From NCBI GenBank assembly GCA_015680685.1, contig MNCI01033474.1, positions 926,009-990,008 on the forward strand: a stretch of DNA of 64,000 nucleotides, read 5' to 3'. Shown in pieces: positions 33,141 to 44,834 of the stretch (position 1 is its first letter; the number at the start of each line of letters is the position of its first letter). The notes beneath the pieces are model-generated. The model was not told the origin of the DNA, searched no databases, and saw nothing but the letters and a program-made list of their open reading frames with translations. The translations under genes were made by a program, and so were the position numbers. The DNA comes from Gnetum montanum. Lineage: Eukaryota; Streptophyta; Gnetopsida; Gnetales; Gnetaceae.

Positions 33141-36100
33141 CATCTCCCCCATGACTGAGTTGTAACGGAGAGATCCAAAATAATGAGCATTTTTTTGAAT
33201 TTCTAAGGAGTGCCCAACTTCTCCCAACTAATGATCTTAGGTTGAGGGGTGGAAGTTGGTGACGCTCATATTTCAATGTGTCTATGCCTTCATTGTTGAC
33301 ATGGGTTTCCTCAATTCATTCCATGCATATTTTTCTACTCCTTCTAGCAACTATCAACCATGGGGTGTCTTCTACTAGTTGTGTGGTTGCTACATACAGG
33401 CATCTTTGTTTCAATGTTTCTTGGGCACACCTGTTACATGGAGGCATTTCCTCCATGTCATCACCCGATGAATCACTATATGTAATGCATGGAACTTTCC
33501 TCTTCTCGATCTTTCCACATATGTTTAGCTTAGAGATATCCAAGGAAAGATCGTGGATCCTAAGGCATGTGTCTACTGTACTAAGCCATGCCCTTCCCAT
33601 TATAATTGGGAAGTCCCCTTCATTGTTGTTAACTTCAATCACCAGGAAATCAGCTGGGTAAGACCAACCACACACAGTGGTAAGGATGTCCTCCACCAAT
33701 CCCAAGGAAATGGTGATAGACTGGTCTGCCAACTCTAGTCGAATGTTGCTCTTCTTGAGTTGGGATAGGTTCTAGGCCTAATACATCTCTCATGAAATTA
33801 AGTTGACTCCGAAACCTGAGTCAAGAAGAGCCCTATGTAGTTTATTTCCGACAATCTGCAAATAGATTAAGGGACTTCCAGGGTCAGTTAATTTCCTGGG
33901 AAGGTTTCCTACCTTGATCCAGTCGGTTACGGTATGCATTAACATAACCATATGTGTTATGCTCTATTGGACTGAAGGGTGCTCCAAAGTGTTAGATGGT
34001 GGAGGAGTGTACATGGTGTCAACCGCTTGTTGTTGTGAGAGTTTGTCTAGGCTTTTGGTTTTGAAGTAAGGTCTTCTCTTTTTAAAGTTGTTAGAACTAG
34101 TAGCAGGTTGGATATTTACAACTCTCACAGCGTGACGTTGCTGCAGTTGAGGAGGAAGTTCCCCTTGCATTGTTGGGGAAGGAGGTGTTATGGGAACTAC
34201 TTGTGGTGGAAGAGGTGCGAATGGATTAGGAGGATGAAATGAGTGTGAGATGTGTCCTGAAGGAGAAGGAGTCCTTTTGAAGTACTCCCGAACTTGGTAG
34301 TGATGGTTGGGGGTTGTGTAACCCATAGAGTCACTTGGAGAAATCAGATGTTGCACATAATAACCATAAGGATCGAGCTGCCGGTAAGGGTACTATTGTG
34401 TTGGCGGTGGCATCCCCCATGACTGTGGGTATTTCCACTGCTGATGTTATCCGATGGGCTGTGGTGGAGTTCCACTTGGATAATATGTTAAGGGTTGGTG
34501 GAACTGCCTTGGGTTACCTTGTGGATAAGGTAACCCTCGAGGTGTTTGCCATTGGTTGAGTCTTGGATTGAGCGCATACACCCTAGACTCCTGTAGATGT
34601 GAGATGATTGGGCAACATCCCTTAGGATGGTCATAATGGTAGATCTCACATCCACCATCATCATCTGTATCAGAATCCTCAACCACATTGGAGTTAGTGA
34701 TTTTTCCCTTACCCTTGTTATGTGCAGGGCCTAAATCTCTCCACTTTTTCTTACCTTTGTCACTACTTTGTTCAACCCTAGACTCTTCTACAATTTTCAA
34801 GACTGTTTCAATTCTTGAGTCTAAGGAATCCCACATTTGATCTACTTTGGCTGATACCTTGGTTGTTAACTTTTGGATCGGCAAGGTTTTCCAATTCACC
34901 AACTCTTCGATTGGTGACTCATCCTCTTCATCATAAAATTTCACTCCCTTCTTTCGAAGGGAGGGATTGTGGTTGTACTCTTCCACTCTTTCCCTTTTTC
35001 ATAGCTCACCTTCTTCGTTTGCTACTTGCTCCAACAAGCTACGTACTTCATAGGCTCTAAGTTGTGAGAGTCTCCCTTGGGCGTAAGTCCCAAGGGTTCT
35101 TCTAGTTTCATTCCTTAGCCCATCCACGATGTGGCAAAGTTGATCCCGCTGAGCGTACCCATGGCCTAGGCAATGATGTAACAATGTGTAATAGCGGGCC
35201 ATGGCAGCATCCAAGGGTTCTTGNGGCATCGTACTCCACCTCCTGATGGTTTTCAGTTCTAAGGACCAGTACCAGCTCTCTGCTTCTTTAGTGAGTGTCC
35301 TTTGGAACAACTTAAGTTTTTTCCACTCACTATCTAAATTCTGCAAGGCACAGACATCATGGAATGCCTATAAATGATTTTGTGGATCAGCATTGTATCC
35401 TCCTTCAAATCGTGGGATATTGTTCATGTCTAATCGTTTGATCTAGCTATCCTTTAAATGCCTTGTGGGAATCCTAACTGCCTCCGTAATGTCAATCATA
35501 CTTTGGGTTGTGAGTAGGCACTCGTCATGATCGTCTCTTTCATGATGCCTATGATGTTTGCGTTGTTCCCTACTCTCCCTATGTCCTTGCCCTTGTCCTT
35601 TATCTCGACTTTCCCATCGAGGTCTTTCATCCTTTTTACTTTTATCCTCACCTTTGTGTTCATGGTGGCTATGCCCAGATGTGGAAGGAGAGGGTGAGTG
35701 ATGTGAAGAAGGGGAAGAAGAAGGGGAACTATCACCATGACGATGTTTCTTGCCTTCTCTTCAGCTGCTACGGCCCCGATCATTGTGAAGATCAAAGTGC
35801 CCGTCCTTAGCATGAGTGGTTGTTCTCTTCGTGAATAGCTGGTGTTCATGGGCATCAAAACCAGGGATATGTATCATTGATCGTAGGTTCTGATACCCTT
35901 CCTCCTCATCATCGTTAGAAGGGGGAACATCCTTTGCTAAAGAACCCGTGATAAAGGGTTCCTCGTCTCCTATTTCGCTCAGGATGTGTGGGGCTTTTCC
36001 CTTCAAAAAAGCATGTTGACTCTCCTGCCTTAAGTCTCTCATACGTTGGGCATCTATGTGATAATAATCCCTCATGTCAAAATCTTCTGCAACGTATTCC

Positions 36101-36378
36101 ATGAAATGCTCTTGCATGCCAATTTGTACCAAGGCACGGAAAAGCATGCGAGAGATTGATCGATCTAGGGGTAACACGATGTTACCTTGTAAATCTCTCC
36201 ACCGCAGTTGTTCGTCCTAATGGAGAAAAAAAGTAAAATTAGGAATATACTCATTGGGATGAGTATGTGTCATCCTATATTATTTAGGACTTGACTTATT
36301 TTGGTTATGCGTTTTATCTTGTCGACTATCCCGTGTGTGGTCCTTAGGTGGTGAGTTGCTCTTATGAGAAGAAGGCAT
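33141..36378 (-). pseudogene. element A gag-protease polyprotein
   Basis: Starts MPSSHKSNSPPKDH at 36378, about 120 bases after the primer site. Domains in order: N-terminal region (RWRDLQGNIVLPLDRSISR, about 36170-36215); a Ser/His/Arg-rich basic tract (about 35560-35760); a capsid block RLDMNNIPRFEGGYNADPQNHL and KLKLFQRTLTKEAESWYWSLEL, matching the retrotransposon gag family (about 35260-35440); a degenerate knuckle CEIYHYDHPKGC near 34650; a Pro/Gln-rich linker; then retropepsin HRALLDSGFGVNLIS (about 33790-33835) with an intact DSG and the DFPIIMGRAWLS motif (about 33600). About ten in-frame stops but few shifts. An N at 35224 sits where about 84 bp present in element B are missing. The frame runs to the internal polypurine tract. 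Confidence 0.88.
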
Positions 36379-36499
36379 TTTTATCGATGTGCTAAATTCA
36401 CCGTTATATAATTTTTATTTGATTAACCTAAAGGTTCGTTAAGGCTCACAACGATGTGAGTGATATCCTTTATGTTCTATTTGGTGCACAAACACTTAG

Positions 36500-36517
36500 T
36501 CCCTAGCAATGGTGCCA
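36500..36517 (-). other. element A primer-binding site, tRNA-Asp type
   Basis: The reverse complement TGGCACCATTGCTAGGGA lies one base from the 5' LTR. It derives from the tRNA-Asp complement TGGCGCCGTTGCCGGGGA, usual in Athila elements, by a few transitions. Element B keeps a closer version. Confidence 0.85.
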
Positions 36518-36518
36518 A

Positions 36519-37301
36519 TGATGAGTGGCGAGGTACCCCTACACTCAACCATATGAAATGAGCATAGCACACGTGATCCAGTCAAACTCCGTAGACTAAA
36601 TGCCTAAACGCCCCATGGAACACTTGGGGTTAATCGTTCATTGTCTTCCTAGACTTACTTGTTGTTGTTACGTTGTATGGTTAAGTAAGTCCAAGGTATA
36701 TGATTTTTTTGGTCTTTTATGATTTTATGTCTTCTACACTAAGAGCAAAGGGTTGAGAAACTAACTAAATCTATCTAATGTCCTAAGTCTAAATTAACTA
36801 GCTTCAGCATCCGTTCCCACTTACCGTACACACCCTGAACTATGCAACTGTGGCTACCAAATGCTAATTGTTACTGGGATCACCACACGTAACACACGTG
36901 CTTGAAGTGGTCGTACTGAGACACCTAACTAGCCTAAGCGTGATGAGCAGCCGATTCCTTAACTAGCCGTACACATCCGTAGATGCTCGTAATCAAGTCG
37001 TACTCATCTCGCATTCTAGGAGACAAGGGTGAGAGAATCTAATCGTGATGAGTAGCCAATTCCTTGGTTATCCGTACACATTCGTCAATGCTTGAATAAA
37101 GAACCGTTCACTTGGGGGACTCCTACTGTGGGCACATGGAAAATATTCTATCTCTGGGGTGATCAATTCTCCAGAGCTTCACTACTTCTAGCCTAGGATC
37201 AGAAATGAGGGGAGTGCGGCCTCTTATTTATAGATTTGGAGGCCAACCGCAATATCATGTATGCGATATCGTAGGGGACGATGTGATATTTCATCTCATC
37301 A
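36519..37301 (-). repeat. element A 5' LTR
   Basis: 783 bp with TATA at 37225-37232 and a 69-bp U3 carrying three palindromic 10-mers. The outer end reads TTTCATCTCATCA, followed directly by the CTAGT target duplication. Confidence 0.95.
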
Positions 37302-37968
37302 CTAGTGAACTTTAGCATTTCATAAAATTGTTGAGGACTCTCTAGAAGTTACTAAAAATCTTAGGCAAATTGTAGGAAAAATAGAAAGTGTTTCCTACTT
37401 AACATCCCATTTATTGAATCATGAATGTCTTATTCAAATAGAAAATGATTAACTTCATGTAAGAAATGAATTATTTTATTTATTTATTATTTTCTTCTTT
37501 TTTCTCCTACTTACTGTGTTTGTTTTAATTCCCTTATGCATGTAGAGAAAGAAAATTGAGTGTAAGAAAGATATGATCCAATGTAATACACAAGTTAACT
37601 TGATACAAGAAAAACTCTCAAAGTTTGGCAAGGCAAAGGCTTCTATCAAAAGTACCATAAAGTACATCCATGAAATTTATAGTTATTTGGATGGATGTCA
37701 TGACTTGTTGAAGAAGGATGATATCACCAAGGAGGAAAGGGTGGCTTAAGAGAAGGTGTCCAAACATCTAATTTAAGTTTTTGGATTGGATTTCTAATCC
37801 ATGATCATCTCATGTTATTTATGTTAATCAATTTCTTCCTTCATGTCTCATTTTTCATTATTGATGTACTTTGGGTTTTTTCATCCATAATAAAAACATG
37901 GTGATTACTTCTTTTCTCTTATCAAATCTACTTTTGACTCTTAGATTGTGGTTTTCTCTAATATAGAA
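37302..37968 (+). pseudogene. degraded multi-exon locus, 3' part
   Basis: After element A the interrupted exon resumes (one-base frame change) as FHKIVEDSLEVTKNLRQIVGKIESVSYLTSHLLNHE. A probable intron 37459-37545 (GTAAGA...TGCATGTAG, T-rich) precedes a last exon at 37546-37748. That exon reads KKIECKKDMIQCNTQVN and FGKAKASIKSTIKYIHEIYSYLDG, helical and Lys-rich. No family recognised. 37750-37968 holds nothing I recognise. Confidence 0.45.
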
Positions 37969-38228
37969 TGTGATATCCTATTCTCAAATGTTAATAATTA
38001 AACTTATTCATCACCTATAGTCATTTTATAATGCCAAAAACAACTTGACAAATGTTCTTGAAACATGAAAGAAATGACACTTTGAATTAACAAGAAAGAA
38101 AAGAGAAGAAAACTTTATTAATGAAATTATTTAGATACACTGTCAAATAGCCTTTGGGTTATTTACATGTAACACTTGGAAACCTTAGAGACAATCCAAC
38201 ACTTCCACCATAGTTAGGCCATAAGACC
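37969..38228 (-). repeat. gypsy2-family LTR remnant, split by element B
   Basis: Aligns with 15700-15960, including the shared start TGTGATATC / TGTGACATC and the TTATTAATGAAATT-type block. It continues on the far side of element B at 45854-45930 (CTTATCCCACTTCACCC), so element B landed inside this LTR. The remainder is lost where copia-type DNA begins near 45930. Confidence 0.75.
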
Positions 38229-39278
38229 TGATGAGTGGCGAGGTACCCATACACTCAACCATACGAAACGAGCGTAGCATGCACGATTCGGTCGAACTCC
38301 GTAGACTAAGTGCCTACACACCCCATGGAACACTTGGGGTTAATCATTCATTGTCTTCCCAGACTTACTTGTAGTTGTGATAGTGTATGGTTAAGTAACT
38401 CCGAGGTATATGATATTTATATCTTTTTATGTTTTATGTCTCCTATGCTAACAAGGTGAAGGGTTGAGAAACTAAGTACTAATTCTAACTAATGACTAAG
38501 TCTAAATTAACCTCGCATCAGTATCCATTCCCACTTAGCGTACACACCCTAAATCGATGCAACCACGGCTACCAAATGCTAATTTTTGCTGGGATCACCA
38601 CGCGTAACGCACATGCTCAAAGTGGTCGTACTGAGGCACTTAACTAGGAGGAAAGGGTTGAGAGAATCTAATCTAGCCTAAGTGTGATGAGCAACCAATT
38701 CCTTGACTAACCGTACACATATTTGTGCATGACTACCACTAGGATTACTAAGTGCAAATCCTGAATATGCCACTACATTACCAAGTAGTCACACTAGATG
38801 CTCATAATTAAGTCGTACTCATACCACGTTGCGATGAGCAGCCGATTCCTTGACTATCCATACACATCCTTAGATGCTTGTAATCAAGTCATACTCATTC
38901 CACATTCTAGGAGTTTAAGGGTGAGAGAGAGAAAGTAATAAATAACATTAAAATAAATCCTATTCCATGCACTGCAAGGTTTATCCAGGAAGTTTGTCTT
39001 TATTTTCGTACACAACTTGTGTTCAAGTACAATGTTGCTCGAATAAAGATCTGTTCACTTTAGGACTTCTACTGGGGGCACTTGGAAAATATTCTATCTC
39101 TAGAGTGATCAATCTGCTAGAGGTTCCCTACTTCTAGCCCAGGATGGGGAAACAAGGGAGAGCCACCTCTTATTTATAGACTTGGCGACAGACCACGATA
39201 TCGCATACGCGATATCATAGGGGATGATGTGATATTACGTATGCAATATCGCAGCCTATGCGATATCACGTCTCATCA
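38229..39278 (-). repeat. element B 3' LTR
   Basis: 1,050 bp, TGATGAG to CTCATCA. TATA at 39171-39178, U3 of 100 bp with five GATATC-type palindromes. Contains the internal blocks missing from element A LTRs. Confidence 0.95.
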
Positions 39279-41375
39279 TACCCCCATGACTGAATGAAAA
39301 CTCATCCTCAAGTTCCTTACAAAATATGGGGAAGGTATGGGATTATTGAGGGGAATGGAACTAATGGGATGACATGTGAACGGATCATCATTACAAGACT
39401 TAAGAACTGGTGTTCATGACAACAAGGGTGAATACCTTATTACATTGACATCAGGCCTCATTTGCTAACTAAGAGAAAAGAGAAAAGAGAAGAGGAGAGA
39501 AGAAGAGAGAAGAATTCTTGCTGCTACCAATGCCAAGATTGCACCTTTCGTTATCCATCCATAACCACGTCATCGATCTTGCTCCTTGCATAGCTACTTT
39601 CAGCACTACTCCATTCCAAGTGTTCCTTCTAGATCAGGTCGATTGTTGTATGATTGCCATCTACACACACAACATAATCTTGTATTAGCAAGGGTAGATG
39701 AATTTCAATGTGGGTAATACCCTGCTTCGGTATAAGTCCATTGGCTGGGTTGTGGTATGACTGATTATGGGTCTAGAGATATATTAATGATGACTATCGA
39801 AGGTGTAGCAGTTAGGAAAGAATTGAAAAAATTTGAGGTTAAGAGAAAATTGAAAAAATCAGGCCCCATACCCCCATGACTAATCGTGAACCTCTAGTAG
39901 CGTTAGAATGGAGAAAGAAAAGGAGTAAGAAAGATGGATAAAAAGGGACAACTATGGCATCGATGAAATGGATGTCAAGATGAAAATGAACAAAATAAAA
40001 TTAATTGCAAAATGTTAAGGGAAATAATTTAACTAATGCCCCAAATAGGAATGTCAGTGGGTCCTCCCCAAAGCAGGCTCATGCCCTTAATGCCCTGACA
40101 AACCCACATTCAAAGAGTCCGTAGGCTCTAGGAATGTTATTTGGAACAAGGGTTAAAGTCTTAACCACAAGAATTTACCAAAAAGAAAATAATGTATCTA
40201 CCAAAATATGCACTAATGATACAACCAACAATGAGGTGAAGAATGAAGAGAAGGATGGAGAGAAGAGAATGGAATGAAATCCCAAGAACAAGATGGTGTA
40301 CAGCCCCTTGTGTGCTTCATGATTAATGTGACTTGGCAAATCTCATTCCAACTCTGGCCTCAAACCAACCACATCCAGTGACTTCACATCAATGCATTCG
40401 GCCAAATCATCCTCTTGAAGTAACAAGAATGCCTTCTCCAAGAATCACCACCATTCCAATGAAACAAAGAAGAGAATGCGAAGCGAGAAGGGCCTTAGTT
40501 AGAGGGAACACTTTTGGTTCCATAACCAGTGCTTGTAGCCCAATTTTATTTCATCTAAGGGGTGTGCTTTGAATTCTCACTTAGTTTTTTCTTCTCTTTT
40601 TTTTTTTTGTGTTTTGTGTTTTTATGCGTGAGAACCACACCATGCAAAGACTTTTTATTTTTATTGTCGCAGCTTCCAATAATTGGGGTAACATCGGAAT
40701 GGTGAGAAAACTCAAAAGGAAAACATCCAACCCAAGAGAACAGGCAACACAAATGCATCAAGTTCCCTTGAAGTCACACCCTTTTCAAACCTTGAGTCCT
40801 TTCTTAGTTTGAGAAATGCCCAATCACTGATTCGTTAAAGTTCTTATTAGAAGGGGACTATACATTTCCAAGCTGAGAGAGACCATAGAACTTGGTGGAT
40901 GGATGGATGGAGTGAACTCATTACCTTCCATATGAAAAGAAACATACCTTAGTATCAAAATTGTGACTTAAAGGTAAAAATCAAACATTAGCAATCAATA
41001 TGAAAACAATTCATACCATCATTCCGAACACTTATTGGGTGACAAACTTGCAGGGTGGATACACACACACACACACACACATACAGAAAAAATGAAAAGC
41101 TACAATGATGTTATAAAACAAAAATAAGAAAATTTAAAGAATTTTGTAAAACAAAAATATGTAAAAAAATGTGTAAGAAAAAAAAATTAAAAAACAAAAA
41201 TGCATAAAACAAAAACTTGTGAAAAAAAAACGTGTAAAACAAAAACTTTGTAAAACAAAAACGTGTAAAACAAAAACTTGTGAAACAAAAACGTGTAAAA
41301 CAAAAATGTTGTAAAAAAACATTGTAAAATAAAAACTTAAATGAACTAAGGACCCCATATGGTTAACATAGGTGG
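39279..41375 (-). other. element B non-coding 3' internal region
   Basis: Starts with the terminal polypurine tract (39279-39288). Includes a (CA)n microsatellite at 41061-41082 and a T-rich array at 41120-41340 with a unit of about 17 bp (GTTTTTGTTTTACAC read on the minus strand). No conserved ORF. Collinear with 31195-33140. Confidence 0.7.
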
Positions 41376-44300
41376 CCATCTCACCCATGACTGAGTGAAA
41401 ATGGAGAGATCCAAAATAATGAGCACCTATTTGAATTTCGAAGAAGTTTCCAACTTCTCCCAATTGATGATCTTAGATTAAGAGGTGGAAGTTGGTGACA
41501 CTCATATTCCAATGTGTCCATGCCTTCATTCTTGGCATGGGTTAGTGCCTTGGTTCGTTCCATGCATATTTGGTTGCTTCTTCTAGTAAATGTCAACCAC
41601 GGGGTGTCTTCTACTGGTTGAGTGGTTGCTACATACAGGCATCTTTGTTTCAAAGTTTCAAGGGCACACCTGCTGCATGGAGGCATTTCCTCCATGTCAT
41701 CACCCGATGAATCACTGTATGTGATGCATGGAACTTTCCTCTTCTCGATCTTTCAATAAATATTTATCTTAGAGATTTCCAAGGAAAGATCATGGATCCT
41801 AAGGCATGCGTCTACTGTACTAAGCCATGCCCTTCCCATTATAATTGGGAAGTCCCCTTCATTGTTGTTGACTTCAATCACAAGGAAATCAACTGGGTAA
41901 GACCAACCACACACAGTGGTAATGATGTCCTTCACAAATCCCATGGGAATGATGATGGACTAGTCTACCAGCTCTAGTTGAATGTTGCTCTTCTTAAGTT
42001 GGGGCAGGTTCCAGGCGTGATACATATCTTGTGAAATTAAGTTAACTCTGGAACCTGAGTTAAGAAGAGCCCTATGTGGTTCATTTTCGATGAATTAAAG
42101 GTAGATTAAGGGACTTCTAGGATTAGTTAGTTTCCTGGGAAGGTGGCCTACCTTGATCCAATCGGTTATAGTATGCATCAACATAACCGTATGCGTTAAG
42201 CTCTATTGGACTGAAGGGTGCTCTAAAGTGTTAGATGATGGAGGTGTACATGGGCTCAACTGCTTGTTGTTGCAAGAGTTTGTTTAGGCTTTTGGTTCTG
42301 AAGAAGGGTCTTTTCCTTTTATAGTTGTCAGAACCAGTAGCAAGTTGAATATTTATAGCTCTCGCAACGTGACATTGCTGCTGTTGAGTAGGAAGTTCCC
42401 CTTGCATTTTTGGAGCAGGAGGTGTTATGGGATCTACTTGTGGAAGAGGTGCGGATGGATTTGGAGGATGGTGTGGGTATGGAGTGTCTTCCAAAGGAGA
42501 AGGAGTCCTTTTGAAGTACTCCCAAACTTGGTAGTGATGGTGGGGAGTTGTGTGACTCATAGAGTCACTTGGAGAAATTGGTTGTTGCAAATAATATCCA
42601 TAAGGGTCAGGCTGCTGGTAAGGGTATTGATGTTTCAGCGATGGCATCCCCCATGACTGTGGGTATTGCCACTACTAATGCTATTCGATGGGTTGTGGTG
42701 GAGTTCCACTTGGAAAATACATTAATGGTTGGTGGAACTGCCTTGGGTTACCTTGGGGATAAGGTAACCTATGGGGTGTTTGCCATTGCTTAAGTCTCAG
42801 ATTAAGTGCATACATCCTAGACTCCTATAGATGTAAGATGATTGGACAACATCCCTTGGGATGATCATAATGGAAAATCTCACATCCACCGTCATCATCT
42901 GTGTCTGAATCCACAAATTCATCGAAGATAGTAATTTTCCCCTTACCCTTGTTATGTGCAGGGCCTAAATCTCTCCACTTTGTCCTACCTTTCTCACTAC
43001 TTCATTCTGCCTTAGACTCTTCTACAATTTTTAAGATAGTTTCAATTTTAGAGTCAAAGGAACTCCATACGTCATCTACCTTAGCCGTTATTTCTGTTGT
43101 TAACTTTTGAATTGGCAAGGTTTTCCTGTTCACCAACTCTTCGATTGGTGACTCATCCTCTTCATCGCAAAAATTCACTCCCTTCTTTCGAAGAGAGGGA
43201 TCACAGTTGTATTCTTCTACACTTTCCCTATTTCGTAGCTCACCTTCTTCTTTTGCTACTTGCTCCAATAAGCAATGTACTTCATGGGCTCTAAGTTGTG
43301 AGAGTCTCCCTTGGGCATAAGTCCCAAGGGTTCTTCTAGTTTCATGCCTTAACCCATCCACAATGTGGCGAAGTTGATCCCGTTAAGCGTAACCATGGCT
43401 CGGGCAACAATGTAACAATGTGTAGTAGCAGGCCATGGCAGCATCCAAGGGTTCATGAGTACCTTGCTTCTAGCCTTGGATCTGCTTATGCAAATTAGAC
43501 ACTCGGGAGTACATTTGATACCTATCGTTGAAGAGTTCTAGCATTGTACTCCACCTCCTGATGGTTTCCAGCTCTAAGGACCAACACCAACTCTCTACTT
43601 CCTTTATGAGTATCCTTGGGAAAAAATTAATTTTTTGTCACTCATTTTCTATATTCTACAAGGCACAGGCATCGTGGAATGCATGTAAATGATGCTGTGG
43701 ATCAGTGTTGTATCCCCCCTCAAAGCGTGGGATTTTGTTCATGTCTAAGCATTTGATCCAACTATCCTTTAAATGCCTTGTTGGAATCCTAAATGCCTCC
43801 ATTATATTGAGCATACTTCGGGTTGCAAGTAGGGGCTCATCATGATCATCTCCTTCATGATGCCTGTGATGTCTTCGTCATTCCCTACTTTCCCTATGTC
43901 CTTGTCCTTGTCCTCTCTCTCGAATTTCTCATCGAGGTATCTCATTTTGTCTACCTTTATCCTCTTCATTGTGTTCATGATGGCTACACCTAGATGTGGA
44001 AGGAGAGGGTGAGTAATGTGAAGAAGGGAAAGAAAAAGGAGAACCATTGCCATGACGATGTTTCTTGCCTTCTCTTGTATGGCTTCAACCCCAATCATGA
44101 TGACAATCTAAGTGCCTATCCTTGTCATGTGTTGTTCCTTCTGTGAACAGTTGTTGGTCATGGGCATCAAAACCAAGGATATGTATCATTGATCATAGGT
44201 TCTGATACCCTACCTTCTCACTTTTGTTAAGAGGGGGAACATATCTTGATAGTGAACCAGTTATGAGTGGTTCACAATTTCTAGTTTCACTAAGGACATG

Positions 44301-44694
44301 CGGGACCTCTTTGCCCTTCAACAGTGTATGTTGGCTCTCCTGCCTTGAGTCCCTCACATGTTGTGCTTCTGTGGGATAGTAATCCCTTGAATCAAAGTCT
44401 TCTGCAACGTATTCTACATACAATTTTTTCATTCCAATCTGTGCCAAAGCATGGAAAAGTATGTTAGAGATTGATCGATCTGGGGGTAACACGATGTTAC
44501 CTTGCAAATCTCTCCATCGCAGCAGTTCATCTTGATGGAGGATAAAGGTAAAGTTTGGAATATACTCATCGAGATGAGTATAAACTATCTTCTATTGTTT
44601 AGGACTTGGCTGATTTTGCCTATGTGTTTTTGATTGCCAACTATTCTTTGTATCATCCCTAGATGATGAGTTTCTCTTGTTAGAAGAAGACATT
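41376..44694 (-). pseudogene. element B gag-protease polyprotein
   Basis: Starts MSSSNKRNSSSRDD at 44694. The same domain order as in element A: RWRDLQGNIVLPPDRSIS, a Ser/His/Arg-rich tract (about 43870-44060), capsid, the RRTLGTYAQGRLSQLRAHE segment (43000-43361), a CEIFHYDHPKGC knuckle-like site, a Pro/Gln linker, then retropepsin with DFPIIMGRAWLS near 41840. The protease active site reads LLNSG, so the catalytic Asp is Asn. Capsid sequence near 43460-43545 fills the gap seen in element A. Stops and a few shifts; inactive. Confidence 0.87.
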
Positions 44695-44815
44695 TTTATC
44701 GATGTGCTATTTTACCATTATATAATTTTTTATCTTGATTAATCCAAAGGTTCATTTAGGCTCCCATCAATGTGAGTGATATCCTGTATGTTCTATTCAT
44801 CACACAAACACTTAG

Positions 44816-44833
44816 TCCCCGACAACGGCACCA
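44816..44833 (-). other. element B primer-binding site, tRNA-Asp type
   Basis: The reverse complement TGGTGCCGTTGTCGGGGA is two transitions from the tRNA-Asp complement. One base separates it from the LTR. Confidence 0.9.
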
Positions 44834-44834
44834 A

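Larger units (their letters stand above)
30415..37301 (-). mobile_element. element A: gag-protease-only Athila-like retrotransposon
   Basis: Complete 6,887-bp insertion with perfect 5-bp target duplication CTAGT (30410-30414 and 37302-37306). LTRs are 30415-31194 (3') and 36519-37301 (5'), both TGATGAG...CTCATCA or nearly so. They differ at about 60-65 of 780 positions by eye, mostly transitions. Order on the minus strand: 5' LTR, tRNA-Asp primer site, gag, protease, internal polypurine tract, about 1.9 kb non-coding, terminal polypurine tract, 3' LTR. RT, RNase H and integrase are absent. Element B has the same structure, so the deletion predates these insertions. Confidence 0.95.

Noticed and set aside
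33278-33738. Plus-strand frames opposite the element A protease
   Set aside because: The minus-strand frame has the DSG and GRAWLS protease motifs and is repeated in element B; the plus frames have no support.
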